64,000 nt of DNA from Paenibacillus soyae (GTDB taxonomy: Bacteria > Bacillota > Bacilli > Paenibacillales > Paenibacillaceae): NCBI RefSeq assembly GCF_024623455.1, contig NZ_JANIPJ010000016.1, positions 124,001 through 188,000 of the forward strand, written 5' to 3'. Within the stretch, counting starts at the first letter, position 1, and the number at the start of each line of letters is the position of its first letter. Shown here one piece after another: positions 7,388 through 15,889 of the stretch. The notes below the pieces were generated by a model. That model searched no databases. It saw only the letters and a program-made list of their open reading frames with translations, and had not been told where the DNA came from. The position numbers were made by a program, and so were the translations under genes.

Positions 7388-8709
7388 TGAAAACCGATTT
7401 TATCCGCAAACCGCTGCAGCTGCCCGACGAGGAATGGATCCGGTCTCCGCTCGCGATCGACGGAGGACCGTCCATCATTCCCGAAGACGTCCGCAGGACT
7501 AATTTTCCCATTATTACGAAAGAAGACGTTATCCAAATGCTCGTCTCCATCCAACAAGACGGCGAAAGCGTCGTCGAGGAGTTTCGGGAAACGTACCGCG
7601 GCTACGTGGGCGCCAATTACGCCATTGCCACCTCCAGCGGCACATCGAGTCTACACTTAGCCCTTGTCGGAGTTGGGGTGCAGCCCGGAGACGAAGTCAT
7701 TGTGCCCGCATTCACGTTTATTGCAACTGCTCAAGCGGTCGTTGCCGCCAAAGCGATTCCGATATTCGTGGATATCGATCCCGTCACGTATTGCCTCGAT
7801 CCTTTGAAGGTAGAGGAAGCGATCACCGGCAAGACGAAAGCGATCATGCCCGTTCATGTGCACGGCTTGCCGGCCGACTTGCAAGCCTTGCGTCAACTGG
7901 CGGATAAACATTCGCTGCGGCTGGTCGAGGATGCCTCTCACGCCCATTCCGCATCGATTGACGGCAGAGTGGCCGGCTCGATCGGGGACGGCGCGGGGCA
8001 GAGCCTGATGGCGGACAAAAACTTCCCCGTCGGCGGCGAAGGCGGCATCGCGTTTTTCCGGGAGAAGGAGGACTACCGGCGCGCGCTCGCGTTCCTGGAT
8101 TCGTCGGGCATCGATTACCGCATGTCATGGATCGCCGCGGCTTTCGGGCTAAGCCAGCTTGAGCGGCTGCCTTATTACGATGCGATCCGCGCACGAAACG
8201 CCGCTTATTTGACGAACGCGCTCAAGGAAACGAAGCTGTTCAGCGGACCGCTCGTCCCGGAAGGCTATAAGCACAGCTACAATATGTATCGCGTTAAGCT
8301 GTCGCCGGAGCGTCTCGGGCTTGGGGATCTGGAGGATTACCGGGTCAAACACGCGGTCGAGCAGCTCATCCAAGCGGAAGGCGTCTTCGCGAGGGAATGG
8401 CAGAACGTGCCGATTCCCGGCCATCTCCCGTTCAAGAACAGGAGAGGCTTCGGCAACGGCTATCCGTTCTCGCTGTCGGATCGGCAGGATTTCGGTTACG
8501 ATCTGAACCGGTTCCCCGAGACGCTGAAGATGCTTCGCAGCACGCTCACGATCTGCAGGGAGCTCCGGACGCCGATCGAATACGAGCGGATTCAGGCTTA
8601 CGCGCTGGCATTCAAGAAGGTCGACGCGAACCCGGATAAGATACGCGAGCTCGCGAAGAGAAGCGGCGATTTGAAGGTCGTCTACGAAAGAGACGCGAGG
8701 TTAGGATGA
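7387..8709 (+). CDS. DegT/DnrJ/EryC1/StrS family PLP aminotransferase
   Basis: PLP-dependent aminotransferase of 440 residues that moves an amino group onto a keto group. The ATG at 7387 is chosen because it is coupled to the preceding stop (TAATG). Seen: NSGT-like loop TSSGTSSLHLAL (82-93), GDEVIVPAFTFIATA (101-115), VEDASHAHSA with the PLP-nitrogen aspartate Asp182, and the Schiff-base Lys211 in MADKNFPVGGEGG. The C-terminal small domain is full and slightly longer than in the sugar aminotransferases. In the proposed pathway it would aminate the C6 ketone made by the transketolase on the carrier-bound chain. The stop overlaps the reductase start by ATGA. Family is sure; substrate is inferred from neighbours. 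Confidence 0.9.
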   Translation: MKTDFIRKPLQLPDEEWIRSPLAIDGGPSIIPEDVRRTNFPIITKEDVIQMLVSIQQDGESVVEEFRETYRGYVGANYAIATSSGTSSLHLALVGVGVQPGDEVIVPAFTFIATAQAVVAAKAIPIFVDIDPVTYCLDPLKVEEAITGKTKAIMPVHVHGLPADLQALRQLADKHSLRLVEDASHAHSASIDGRVAGSIGDGAGQSLMADKNFPVGGEGGIAFFREKEDYRRALAFLDSSGIDYRMSWIAAAFGLSQLERLPYYDAIRARNAAYLTNALKETKLFSGPLVPEGYKHSYNMYRVKLSPERLGLGDLEDYRVKHAVEQLIQAEGVFAREWQNVPIPGHLPFKNRRGFGNGYPFSLSDRQDFGYDLNRFPETLKMLRSTLTICRELRTPIEYERIQAYALAFKKVDANPDKIRELAKRSGDLKVVYERDARLG

Positions 8710-9755
8710 GCGGCGCGGCGCAACGGAAGAAAGCGGCCATTCTCGGCGGCAGCGGGTTCACCGGCGCCGAGTTGTACAGGCTGCTTCGCAGGCATCCCGG
8801 CTTCGAAGTGACGTTTATTTCTTCGGAGTCGAACGCCGGCCTTCCGGTGGACAAATATTACGCGGGTTCGGTTCACAGGAAGAAGCCGGGGGGATTGAAG
8901 TTCAGCCGGGTCTCCGAGCTGGAAGGCCATTACGACGCGGTATTCTCATGCCTGCCAACGGGCGAATTGCCGAAGATCATCCGGCGGGTCGCCGAGCATG
9001 CGGATTACATCTTCAACGTGAGCGGCGACTATCGGCTTGCCGACACCGCGCTATTGCAGCGGCATTACCCGGATACGCTGAAGCATGATTTCGAAGGCGG
9101 CTGGCATTATTTCGTACCCGAATTCAGCGAGATCGACCGGAGCAAGAAGGTCGTGAATTTGCCGGGATGCATGGCGGTGGCGACGATCTATACGTTGTAT
9201 CCGCTCGTGGCGCATGACCTGATCGAGGGACGCGTCATTACGGACGCCAAGACGGGCTCAAGCGGCGGGGGGAAGCAGGCGGGCGAGCATCATGCCGAAC
9301 GCACGAACAACTTCCGGGCATACAAAGTGCACGGCCACCGGCATAAGCCGGAAATCGAACATGCGCTGTCCTATCATTTGGCGCGTACCGTCGATCTTCA
9401 ATTTTCGGTATACAGCCTCGATTTGCCGCGGGGCATTATGGCGACCTCGTATTCCTTGCTCAAGGAGGGCGTTACCCCCGTCGATGTGAGAAAAGCGTTC
9501 TACGGCGCCTATGGCGCCAAGCCGTTCCTTCACTTTCTCCCGGCCGGCAGCGGCACGCCCATGATCAAGACGGTAAACGGGACGAACTTCGCGGAGATCG
9601 GAGCTTACGTGGATGGCCGAAACTGCGTTTCCTTGGCGACGATCGATAACCTGCTCAAGGGAGCGGCAGGCCAAGCGGTTCAGGCGGCCAATCTGTATTT
9701 CGGATTTCCCGAGGAAGAAGGCTTGCCCCGGGAAGGGGAAGGAGCGTGGCCATAA
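8706..9755 (+). CDS. lysY: LysY/ArgC-type N-acyl-gamma-glutamyl-phosphate reductase
   Basis: NADPH-dependent reductase of 349 residues that turns the acyl phosphate on the carrier-bound substrate into the semialdehyde. An N-terminal Rossmann fold carries GGSGFTG (14-20). The active-site cysteine is Cys155 in NLPGCMAVAT, and the conserved histidine region is HGHRHKPEIE (209-218). In Escherichia coli-like ArgC the substrate is N-acetylglutamyl phosphate; beside lysW, lysX and a LysZ-type kinase the LysW-bound form is far more likely. It is coupled to both neighbours by overlapping stop and start codons. Confidence 0.9.
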   Translation: MSGAAQRKKAAILGGSGFTGAELYRLLRRHPGFEVTFISSESNAGLPVDKYYAGSVHRKKPGGLKFSRVSELEGHYDAVFSCLPTGELPKIIRRVAEHADYIFNVSGDYRLADTALLQRHYPDTLKHDFEGGWHYFVPEFSEIDRSKKVVNLPGCMAVATIYTLYPLVAHDLIEGRVITDAKTGSSGGGKQAGEHHAERTNNFRAYKVHGHRHKPEIEHALSYHLARTVDLQFSVYSLDLPRGIMATSYSLLKEGVTPVDVRKAFYGAYGAKPFLHFLPAGSGTPMIKTVNGTNFAEIGAYVDGRNCVSLATIDNLLKGAAGQAVQAANLYFGFPEEEGLPREGEGAWP

Positions 9756-11602
9756 TGAGCAGAGGAAATTTATATGTCATCAAACTTGGCAGCAGTACCA
9801 TCGTCCATCATCCACGCATCTTCGAGGAGATTGGCCGCATCTCGCGCAGAGGGAATCAAGTGCTGCTCGTCGCGGGCGGAGCGGAGGCGATACGCCGGAA
9901 GTACGAGGACCTGTCGCGGCCGATGCCCTTCTTGACGCTGCCGTCCGGCGACGAAGTACGCTATTGCTCTCCGGAGGAGATGCCTTATATCCGCGACGCT
10001 TATTACGAAAATATATTGTCGCCGGTCCGGGAGCGATTGAAGGAACAAGGGCTTAGCGTATTTGCGCAGCTTGGCGGCGACAACGGGCTTGTACAAGGCA
10101 GAAAGGCGAAGCCGATAAAGGCGATCCAAGGCCAGAAAACCGTTATCGTGCGGGATTCGTTATTCGGGCAATATACGGGCAGCCATTCCTCGTTCCTGCA
10201 TGACGCTCTGAAAAACTTCGATATCGTATGCTTGACGCCTCCGATCTGGGACCCCGAGCTCGAATCGTACATTAATATCGACGCCGACGTTCTGGCTGCC
10301 GAGCTTGCGGTCGAGCTCGAAGCGCATCATCTACGCTTCGTGACCGGCACGGCAGGGCTATTGCGGGATATCGGAGACGAAGGCTCGACCATTGCGGATG
10401 TGTACGGGGACGAAGAGCTTCCATCCGTCCAGGGACGCATGAAGCAGAAGGTAAGGGCGGCAAGGCTGGCTGCCGGCCAAGGAGTCTGCGACGTGAACAT
10501 ATCAGGTCCTCATTCGCTGGAACGCGGCGGCCGGACATGGTTCTGGCAAGCGGAGCGCGGGCTAGCCGCCTTCGAGCTGCTGAACAAGGTTGCCCGCATT
10601 CCGTCCGTTTCCGAGGACGAACACGAGCTTGCCCGGTTCTTGCTCGAGGAGATCGAAGATCCGTCGGTGACCGGTCGCGTCGACGAAGCCGGCAACATCG
10701 TGTTCCGCAGAGGCAGCGGTCCTCATACGCTGCTGCTCCTGGGCCATCTCGACACGGTGCCATACGTGTGGCCGGTACGTTCGGACGATGGCGGTCTTGC
10801 CGGAAGAGGCGTCGTGGACGCCAAAGGCAGCTTCGTCAACTTCCTTCATATGCTGAGGGAAGCGGACGTGCCCGAGAACGGTTCGCTGCTCGTCATCGGC
10901 GCCGTGGAGGAGGAGATCTCGTCCTCGAAGGGCGCGTATTACGTTCGGGACCATTACCGTGCGGACGCGGTCATCATCGGCGAGCCAAGCGGCGAAGACA
11001 GCTTGACTCTAGGCTATTACGGATTGTTCAAGCTGCGGATAACCATTAGACGCGCGCAAGAGCATACGGCGGCGAAGGACAGCGTAAGCGCCATCGACGA
11101 GCTGTATCAAGTCGCGGCCGACATTCGCGGGAGAGTCCGGGATATCGATCCCCAGGGCTTGTCTTCCTTGATCGACATCGAGCATCGCAACGAGCGCGGC
11201 TATATAACGGTTACCGCGATATTGAATTTCAGAGTTTCGCCGGAAGCCGGCAGCGGCTACGCGGACAAGGTCGACTTGTCCTTCGGCGAAGCGGTGACGG
11301 TCGACGTGCTTCGGGCGACGCCGGGCTTTGCCAATCCGCGTTCGGATACGCTGGTGAAAGCTTTCGTCCGCAGCTTCGCCAAGCACGGGAAGTCGGTTCG
11401 CTATTTGAAGAAACGGGGAACGAGCGACATGAACACGCTGGCGTCGGCATGGACTACTGTTCCGATGGTGGCTTACGGGCCAGGCGATTCCAGCTTGGAT
11501 CACACGAATGACGAATACTTGCGCTATGGGGAAGTCGAATCTTCGCGAGCCATTCTGAGAGAAGCCGTTAACGAATGGTTCCGGTTACGAACGGAGGATT
11601 AA
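9755..11602 (+). CDS. LysZ-type kinase fused to LysK-type M20 hydrolase
   Basis: Single chain of 615 residues joining two enzymes that are normally separate. Residues about 5-262 form an amino-acid kinase of the N-acetylglutamate kinase/LysZ type: VIKLGSSTIV, the glycine-rich VAGGAEAIR, QLGGDNGLVQGRK, and NIDADVLAAELA near the C-terminal lobe. Residues about 267-615 form an M20 zinc peptidase of the LysK/ArgE type with all five metal-ligand positions: His331 (GHLDTV, with Asp333), Asp355 (VDAKG), Glu385-387, Glu410 (GEPSG) and His583 (DHTNDE). The kinase would phosphorylate the carrier-bound substrate and the hydrolase would cleave the finished amino acid from LysW. ATG 9755 (TAATG with lysY, AAGGAG upstream) is preferred to a GTG at 9746. 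There is no stop or frameshift between the halves. Confidence 0.9.
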   Translation: MSRGNLYVIKLGSSTIVHHPRIFEEIGRISRRGNQVLLVAGGAEAIRRKYEDLSRPMPFLTLPSGDEVRYCSPEEMPYIRDAYYENILSPVRERLKEQGLSVFAQLGGDNGLVQGRKAKPIKAIQGQKTVIVRDSLFGQYTGSHSSFLHDALKNFDIVCLTPPIWDPELESYINIDADVLAAELAVELEAHHLRFVTGTAGLLRDIGDEGSTIADVYGDEELPSVQGRMKQKVRAARLAAGQGVCDVNISGPHSLERGGRTWFWQAERGLAAFELLNKVARIPSVSEDEHELARFLLEEIEDPSVTGRVDEAGNIVFRRGSGPHTLLLLGHLDTVPYVWPVRSDDGGLAGRGVVDAKGSFVNFLHMLREADVPENGSLLVIGAVEEEISSSKGAYYVRDHYRADAVIIGEPSGEDSLTLGYYGLFKLRITIRRAQEHTAAKDSVSAIDELYQVAADIRGRVRDIDPQGLSSLIDIEHRNERGYITVTAILNFRVSPEAGSGYADKVDLSFGEAVTVDVLRATPGFANPRSDTLVKAFVRSFAKHGKSVRYLKKRGTSDMNTLASAWTTVPMVAYGPGDSSLDHTNDEYLRYGEVESSRAILREAVNEWFRLRTED

Positions 11603-12412
11603 ATGGAGCAATCGATACCTGCATATAGCGAACGGGACCTTCCGATTCCGTCAATGGCCGATCGGGCAACAGAGGCAAGGAAGCTGATTCTCGACATGGC
11701 GGCCACGCCAACCGGCTGCCACGTCGGAGGCAGTCTGTCGGCTATCGATCTATTGGTCGTCGCCTATGCGAAGTACGGCCATGACAAGAATACCTCCGTC
11801 ATCCTGAGCAAGGGGCATGCGGCGGCGGCTCTCTACGCCGCGCTATACGTCCATGGGAAATTGCCTTCCAATCCGGCGGAAAGCTACGGCAAGCAAGGCT
11901 CGCTCTATACGGGGCATCCGAACCATAAGCTTCCCGGCATTCCTTTCGCGACGGGCAGCTTGGGGCATGGCGTCGCTTACGCGGCGGGCTGGGCGCTGGC
12001 GCAAAAGCTGCAAGGCACCGGAGGGCTTGGCATCGCGATCGGGGGAGACGGGGAGCTGCAGGAAGGGCTCGTCTGGGAGACGGCCCAGATCGCCCAGGCG
12101 CGGTCGCTTACGAATTTCGTCTATATCGTCGATTGCAACGGCGGGCAGAACGACGGATACGTTGACGATATTTCGCCGATCCGCAATCTGAAGGAACGGT
12201 TCGAGGCGTTCGGGTTCGCCGTCCGGGAGATTGACGGTCACCGTCATGACGCCATCTTCTCCGCTATTACGCCGGACAAGGAGAAGCCGCTTGCCGTCCT
12301 AGCCCGGACGGTCAAAGGAAAAGGCGTTGCCGCCTTCGAAGGGAATCCGGATGCGCATTACGCCAAAATTCCCGCCAATTTGGCGAAAAGATGGAAGGTG
12401 AACCTATCGTGA
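11603..12412 (+). CDS. Transketolase, N-terminal (thiamine diphosphate-binding) subunit
   Basis: First half of a split transketolase, 269 residues. It contains GCHVGGSLS (38-46) with the substrate/cofactor histidine, LSKGHAAAAL with His72, TGHPNHKLPGIPFATGSLGHG in two adjoining motifs, and the diphosphate-binding GDG at 148-150 followed by Asn179 (VDCNGGQNDG), the GDG-N pattern that binds magnesium and ThDP. It starts directly after the fusion gene's stop and overlaps the second subunit by a few bases. It is not the housekeeping enzyme, which is usually one chain of over 600 residues. Together with the next protein it is predicted to add a two-carbon ketol unit to the LysW-bound aldehyde. Confidence 0.9.
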   Translation: MEQSIPAYSERDLPIPSMADRATEARKLILDMAATPTGCHVGGSLSAIDLLVVAYAKYGHDKNTSVILSKGHAAAALYAALYVHGKLPSNPAESYGKQGSLYTGHPNHKLPGIPFATGSLGHGVAYAAGWALAQKLQGTGGLGIAIGGDGELQEGLVWETAQIAQARSLTNFVYIVDCNGGQNDGYVDDISPIRNLKERFEAFGFAVREIDGHRHDAIFSAITPDKEKPLAVLARTVKGKGVAAFEGNPDAHYAKIPANLAKRWKVNLS

Positions 12413-13350
12413 CGACGGCGTTATCAGGCAGGGACGCCTATAAAGACGAGCTCGCCCAGCTCGCGGAAACCGAGGAACGAATTATTTGCCTCGAGGCGGA
12501 TCTAGGGGGCAAAAACCATCCGTTCCAGAGCCGGCATCCGGATCGGTTCCTCAATCTCGGCATCGCGGAGCTCGCCGGCGTCGACATCGCGGCAGGGCTC
12601 GCCGAAGCGGGTTATGTCCCCTTCATCTCGACGTTTGCCGCTTTTGCGGCATTGCGAGCATCGGAGAGCGTGAAGCTGTCGATGGGCTACATGGGGAAAA
12701 ATGTGAAGCTCGTCGCTCCATACGGCGGCGTGTCGGGCGGATGGTTCGGAACGACCCATCATGCCCTGGAGGACATCGCGGTCATCCAGTCCTTCCAAAA
12801 TATCCGGATGGCATGTCCGCATGGGGAAGAGGAGACGAGGAGGGTCATCCGGGAAGCGGCCGCATCCGCGGAACCGTATTATATTCGTCTGTCCCGCAAT
12901 GACGCGTTCGAAAGCTTGCCGCGCGCCTCGGAACGATCTTGCAGGGATCTGCTTGTAGAAGACAGGGCAACGGATGCCCGGGCAAGTCTTTGCCTGATTT
13001 CCGTCGGGGAACAAGCAACGGAGCTATGCAAGAAGCTGACCGAGGAATACGAATTCGTCGCGCACGCTCATGCGTGCTACGTCGATAGTCAAAGCTTGAA
13101 AGCTTACGTGGAGCCGTTAAAGACATTAGCCGATCGTTTCCTCGTCGTCGAGGAGCATCGGGCGACAGGCGGTACGGCTTCCTATCTGGCATTGCTAATG
13201 CCCGAGCATCCGGTTTATTCCCATAACTGCGGAGAACGGTGGCCGACTTACGGGGGGACGCATGCGGAAGTGCTTGCCGATTTAGGTTTTGGCTTGGAAC
13301 CGCTGCGGCGGCAAATCCAGTCCCTATTAGGAGGTCCGGATGGTATTTAG
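12409..13350 (+). CDS. Transketolase, C-terminal (pyrimidine-binding) subunit
   Basis: Second half of the split transketolase, 313 residues. It has the catalytic Glu54 in NLGIAELAGVDIAAG, the following FISTFAAFAALRASE segment, the pyrimidine-binding GVSGGWFGTTHHALED stretch and a C-terminal transketolase domain with FLVVEEHRATGG. The GTG at 12409 is chosen: it overlaps the previous stop (GTGA) and has an AAGGTG box 8-9 bases upstream. An ATG at 12391 in the same frame is possible but lacks a clear ribosome site. This subunit and the N-terminal one should form an alpha2beta2 enzyme. Confidence 0.9.
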   Translation: MTTALSGRDAYKDELAQLAETEERIICLEADLGGKNHPFQSRHPDRFLNLGIAELAGVDIAAGLAEAGYVPFISTFAAFAALRASESVKLSMGYMGKNVKLVAPYGGVSGGWFGTTHHALEDIAVIQSFQNIRMACPHGEEETRRVIREAAASAEPYYIRLSRNDAFESLPRASERSCRDLLVEDRATDARASLCLISVGEQATELCKKLTEEYEFVAHAHACYVDSQSLKAYVEPLKTLADRFLVVEEHRATGGTASYLALLMPEHPVYSHNCGERWPTYGGTHAEVLADLGFGLEPLRRQIQSLLGGPDGI

Positions 13351-14566
13351 CGTGCTGAAGACGAACAGGTTTCGCAACTATTTTATCGCGGACATCATAT
13401 CCGGCTTCGGCGTGGGCATGAGCACGATCGGCGCCAATTGGTATCTGATGGACCGGACGGGTTCGATGACCGCCGTCGGGCTTATGCTCTCTCTTAATGT
13501 GATTGCCGGATTTCTCATATCCGCATTCGCAGGAACGTTCGTCGATAAATGGAATCGGAAGACCATTCTGCTTTGGGCGAACGTCGTAAGGGCCGCCGCT
13601 TTGCTGCTGATTGCGGGCGCCTTCTTGGGAACCGGATTCCACGTTGAATATTTGTACGCGTTTGCCGTGGTCAACGGCATGGGATGGGCGCTCTACATGT
13701 CGGCTTCGCGCAGCCTCGTGCAGGAGCTGCTGCCCGAGAAAGAGCTGATCCACGGCAATTCCTTGATCGAGATCAGCCTGCAGGTCGGCATGTTCATGGC
13801 TGGAGGACTGTCCGGCTTCCTGTACAAATACATCGGCTTTGAAGCGATTCTGTTGTTGAACGCCGCGGCTTTTCTCGTAAGCAGCCTCTTCCTCGGCCGA
13901 ATTTCCTATTCGGCCATGACGGTCGAGCAAGCGGAAGCCTCGTTCTTCGAATCGTTTAAGGCGGGCATTCAATATTTGGCGGAGAGGCCTTCTTTATTCG
14001 TACTCGGCATCGTGTCCATCATTCCGCTCGTGACGACGATGGTATTCAACGTAGTGCTGCCGGGTTATGTCAGCACGTCGGTTCGAGGGGATTCGGTCGT
14101 ATTCGGATTGTCGGATATGTGCTACGGGATAGGAGGATTGCTGTCCGGCTTTTTGGCTGCGCCGCTAGCGAGAAGGCTGTCGCAGCACGGGACGATTCTG
14201 ATCATTTTCCTCGTATCCGTATTGAATCTCGTGGCTATCGCCTTTAATTCGACCGTCATTCTGCTCTACATCGGCTGCGTGCTCATCGGTCTGACCAATT
14301 CCTCGCTGCGCATACTGATCACGACAACGCTCATGGAATCGGTCTCGAAATCGTATATGGGGCGCGCGACCTCGGTCTGGATGGGCATTTCCTTGCTGCT
14401 GCAGACCGTCTCGGCCACGGGGCTTGGCGTCCTCATCGACCGGTACTCGCCCGGACTCGGATTTATACTGATGGCAGGCTTGATGTTCGCCGGACTGATC
14501 GTCTATTACGTACTGAACAGCAAGTCGGCGCAGAAACAAACGATAGAGGCGCAGCAAAACTTATGA
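13340..14566 (+). CDS. MFS transporter, likely exporter for the cluster product
   Basis: Twelve-helix major facilitator of 408 residues, similar in layout to the small-molecule and macrolide-type exporters. The first helix region reads FIADIISGFGVGMSTIGANWY; the cytoplasmic loop after helix 2 carries FVDKWNRKTILLWA, the motif A region (GxxxDRxxRK-like). It overlaps the end of the transketolase gene by 11 bases and has its own TAGGAGGT box. Position inside the biosynthetic run suggests product export or self-protection; the sequence alone does not fix the substrate. Confidence 0.9.
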   Translation: MVFSVLKTNRFRNYFIADIISGFGVGMSTIGANWYLMDRTGSMTAVGLMLSLNVIAGFLISAFAGTFVDKWNRKTILLWANVVRAAALLLIAGAFLGTGFHVEYLYAFAVVNGMGWALYMSASRSLVQELLPEKELIHGNSLIEISLQVGMFMAGGLSGFLYKYIGFEAILLLNAAAFLVSSLFLGRISYSAMTVEQAEASFFESFKAGIQYLAERPSLFVLGIVSIIPLVTTMVFNVVLPGYVSTSVRGDSVVFGLSDMCYGIGGLLSGFLAAPLARRLSQHGTILIIFLVSVLNLVAIAFNSTVILLYIGCVLIGLTNSSLRILITTTLMESVSKSYMGRATSVWMGISLLLQTVSATGLGVLIDRYSPGLGFILMAGLMFAGLIVYYVLNSKSAQKQTIEAQQNL

Positions 14567-14578
14567 GAGGTGAGTAAC

Positions 14579-15835
14579 ATGTCAACAGTCAAAACGGTTG
14601 CGTTTGTCGAGCCGAGCTTTTACGGCGTCAGCTTCGCCAGAGCAGCCTACGAACAGGGGCATCGGGTCATTTCGATCGTGTCGTCCAAGGACAATCCGAA
14701 AAAATACGGGTATGAAGGCATCTACCACGATTTAATCGTTGCGGATATACGAGACGAGGATTCGCTCTATCAGGCGATAGCAGAATCGCCCTATGCGGGC
14801 AAACTGGATGCGCTAATTCCGGCAACGGACTACGCATCCCACTTGACGGCGAAGGTCGCGGAGCGGCTTGGCCTGCGGAGCGTGCCGTACGAGGCGGCGC
14901 TAAAATCGCGGAACAAGGATTTGGCGAGAGAGGCCTACGCCGAACACGGCGTGCCGAGCGCGAAATTCCGCAAAGTAAAAACGTTCGAGGAAGCGGCCGC
15001 TGCGGCCGAAGAGATCGGGTATCCGGTCGTCCTGAAGCCGACCAATTGCGCCAGCAGCCAAAACGTCTATTTTATTCACGACGAGGCGGAGCTGCGCAAA
15101 GCCATGGACGACATTGACGCTTTCAAAGTGACGTATATGGATTTCAAGGTGCGAGAAGAATACTTGATCGAACAATATTTGCAGGGACCGGAATTCAGCG
15201 TGGAGTTGTTTTTGCAGAGCGGCGAGCCATTATTCGCTGCCGTCACCGAAAAACTGACGACGCCTTTGCCCTATTTCGTGGAAACGCTCCATACGCTGCC
15301 ATCCCCGTCTCATACCGACCGCCAGGAAGATATAATCCGAACGGCTGTCGATGCGCTCAAAGCGATCGGGTTAACGAACGGACCGAGCCATGTCGAGGTA
15401 AAGCTTACGCCGTCCGGTCCCCGCATTATCGAAGTGAACGGCAGACCCGGCGGAGATAACATTTCTTCGGATCTGCTGGTGCTGGCTTTCGGGGTCGATA
15501 TTTTCGAAGCGACCGTCAACTATTATCTCGACCATCCGGTCTCGATCGGGAAGAAGCATATTCGGGCGGCATCGATCGCTTACGTCACCGCGGAACGTGA
15601 CGGCGTGCTCGAACGAATTGAAGGCTTCGAGCTGCTGCCCCAGCATCCGGCTGTCGTACGCGCGCATGTCTCGGCGGTACCCGGCGATCAAGTGTTCCAG
15701 GCGAAAAGCTCGGATGACCGGCTTGCTTATTTCATCGTAGCAAGCGATACGCCGCAAGAAGCCAAACGATTGGCGCTTTCGTTGCTTGACGGGTTGAAAG
15801 TCGTTTACCGGAACCAAACGGTAGAGATTGCATAG
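14579..15835 (+). CDS. ATP-grasp ligase resembling L-amino-acid (dipeptide) ligases
   Basis: ATP-grasp enzyme of 418 residues. The N-terminal domain is Rossmann-like (TVAFVEPSFYGVSFARAAYE). The core has YPVVLKPTNCASSQNV with nucleotide-binding Lys153, YLIEQYLQGPEFSVEL, HVEVKLT with Glu273, and IIEVNGRPGGDNIS with the metal ligands Glu285 and Asn287. This arrangement and length match the carbamoyl-phosphate-synthase-like ATP-grasp group that includes BacD/YwfE-type amino-acid ligases, which join two amino acids through an acyl phosphate. In this cluster it could attach an amino acid to the unusual amino acid released from the carrier. A GTG at 14570 is open in the same frame; ATG 14579 is preferred because GAGAGGTG lies upstream at ribosome-site distance. 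Confidence 0.85.
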   Translation: MSTVKTVAFVEPSFYGVSFARAAYEQGHRVISIVSSKDNPKKYGYEGIYHDLIVADIRDEDSLYQAIAESPYAGKLDALIPATDYASHLTAKVAERLGLRSVPYEAALKSRNKDLAREAYAEHGVPSAKFRKVKTFEEAAAAAEEIGYPVVLKPTNCASSQNVYFIHDEAELRKAMDDIDAFKVTYMDFKVREEYLIEQYLQGPEFSVELFLQSGEPLFAAVTEKLTTPLPYFVETLHTLPSPSHTDRQEDIIRTAVDALKAIGLTNGPSHVEVKLTPSGPRIIEVNGRPGGDNISSDLLVLAFGVDIFEATVNYYLDHPVSIGKKHIRAASIAYVTAERDGVLERIEGFELLPQHPAVVRAHVSAVPGDQVFQAKSSDDRLAYFIVASDTPQEAKRLALSLLDGLKVVYRNQTVEIA

Positions 15836-15889
15836 CGAAAGAGGGGCCGCTTTGAACAATTTCAATAAGAAGAGGATGGGCACTAGCAT

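Noticed and set aside
5625..11602. Housekeeping lysine biosynthesis through LysW (alpha-aminoadipate pathway)
   Set aside because: No homocitrate synthase, homoaconitase or aminoadipate-specific genes are present; a transketolase, an MFS exporter and an ATP-grasp ligase sit in the same run, which fits a specialised pathway better. A lysine role elsewhere in the genome is not excluded.
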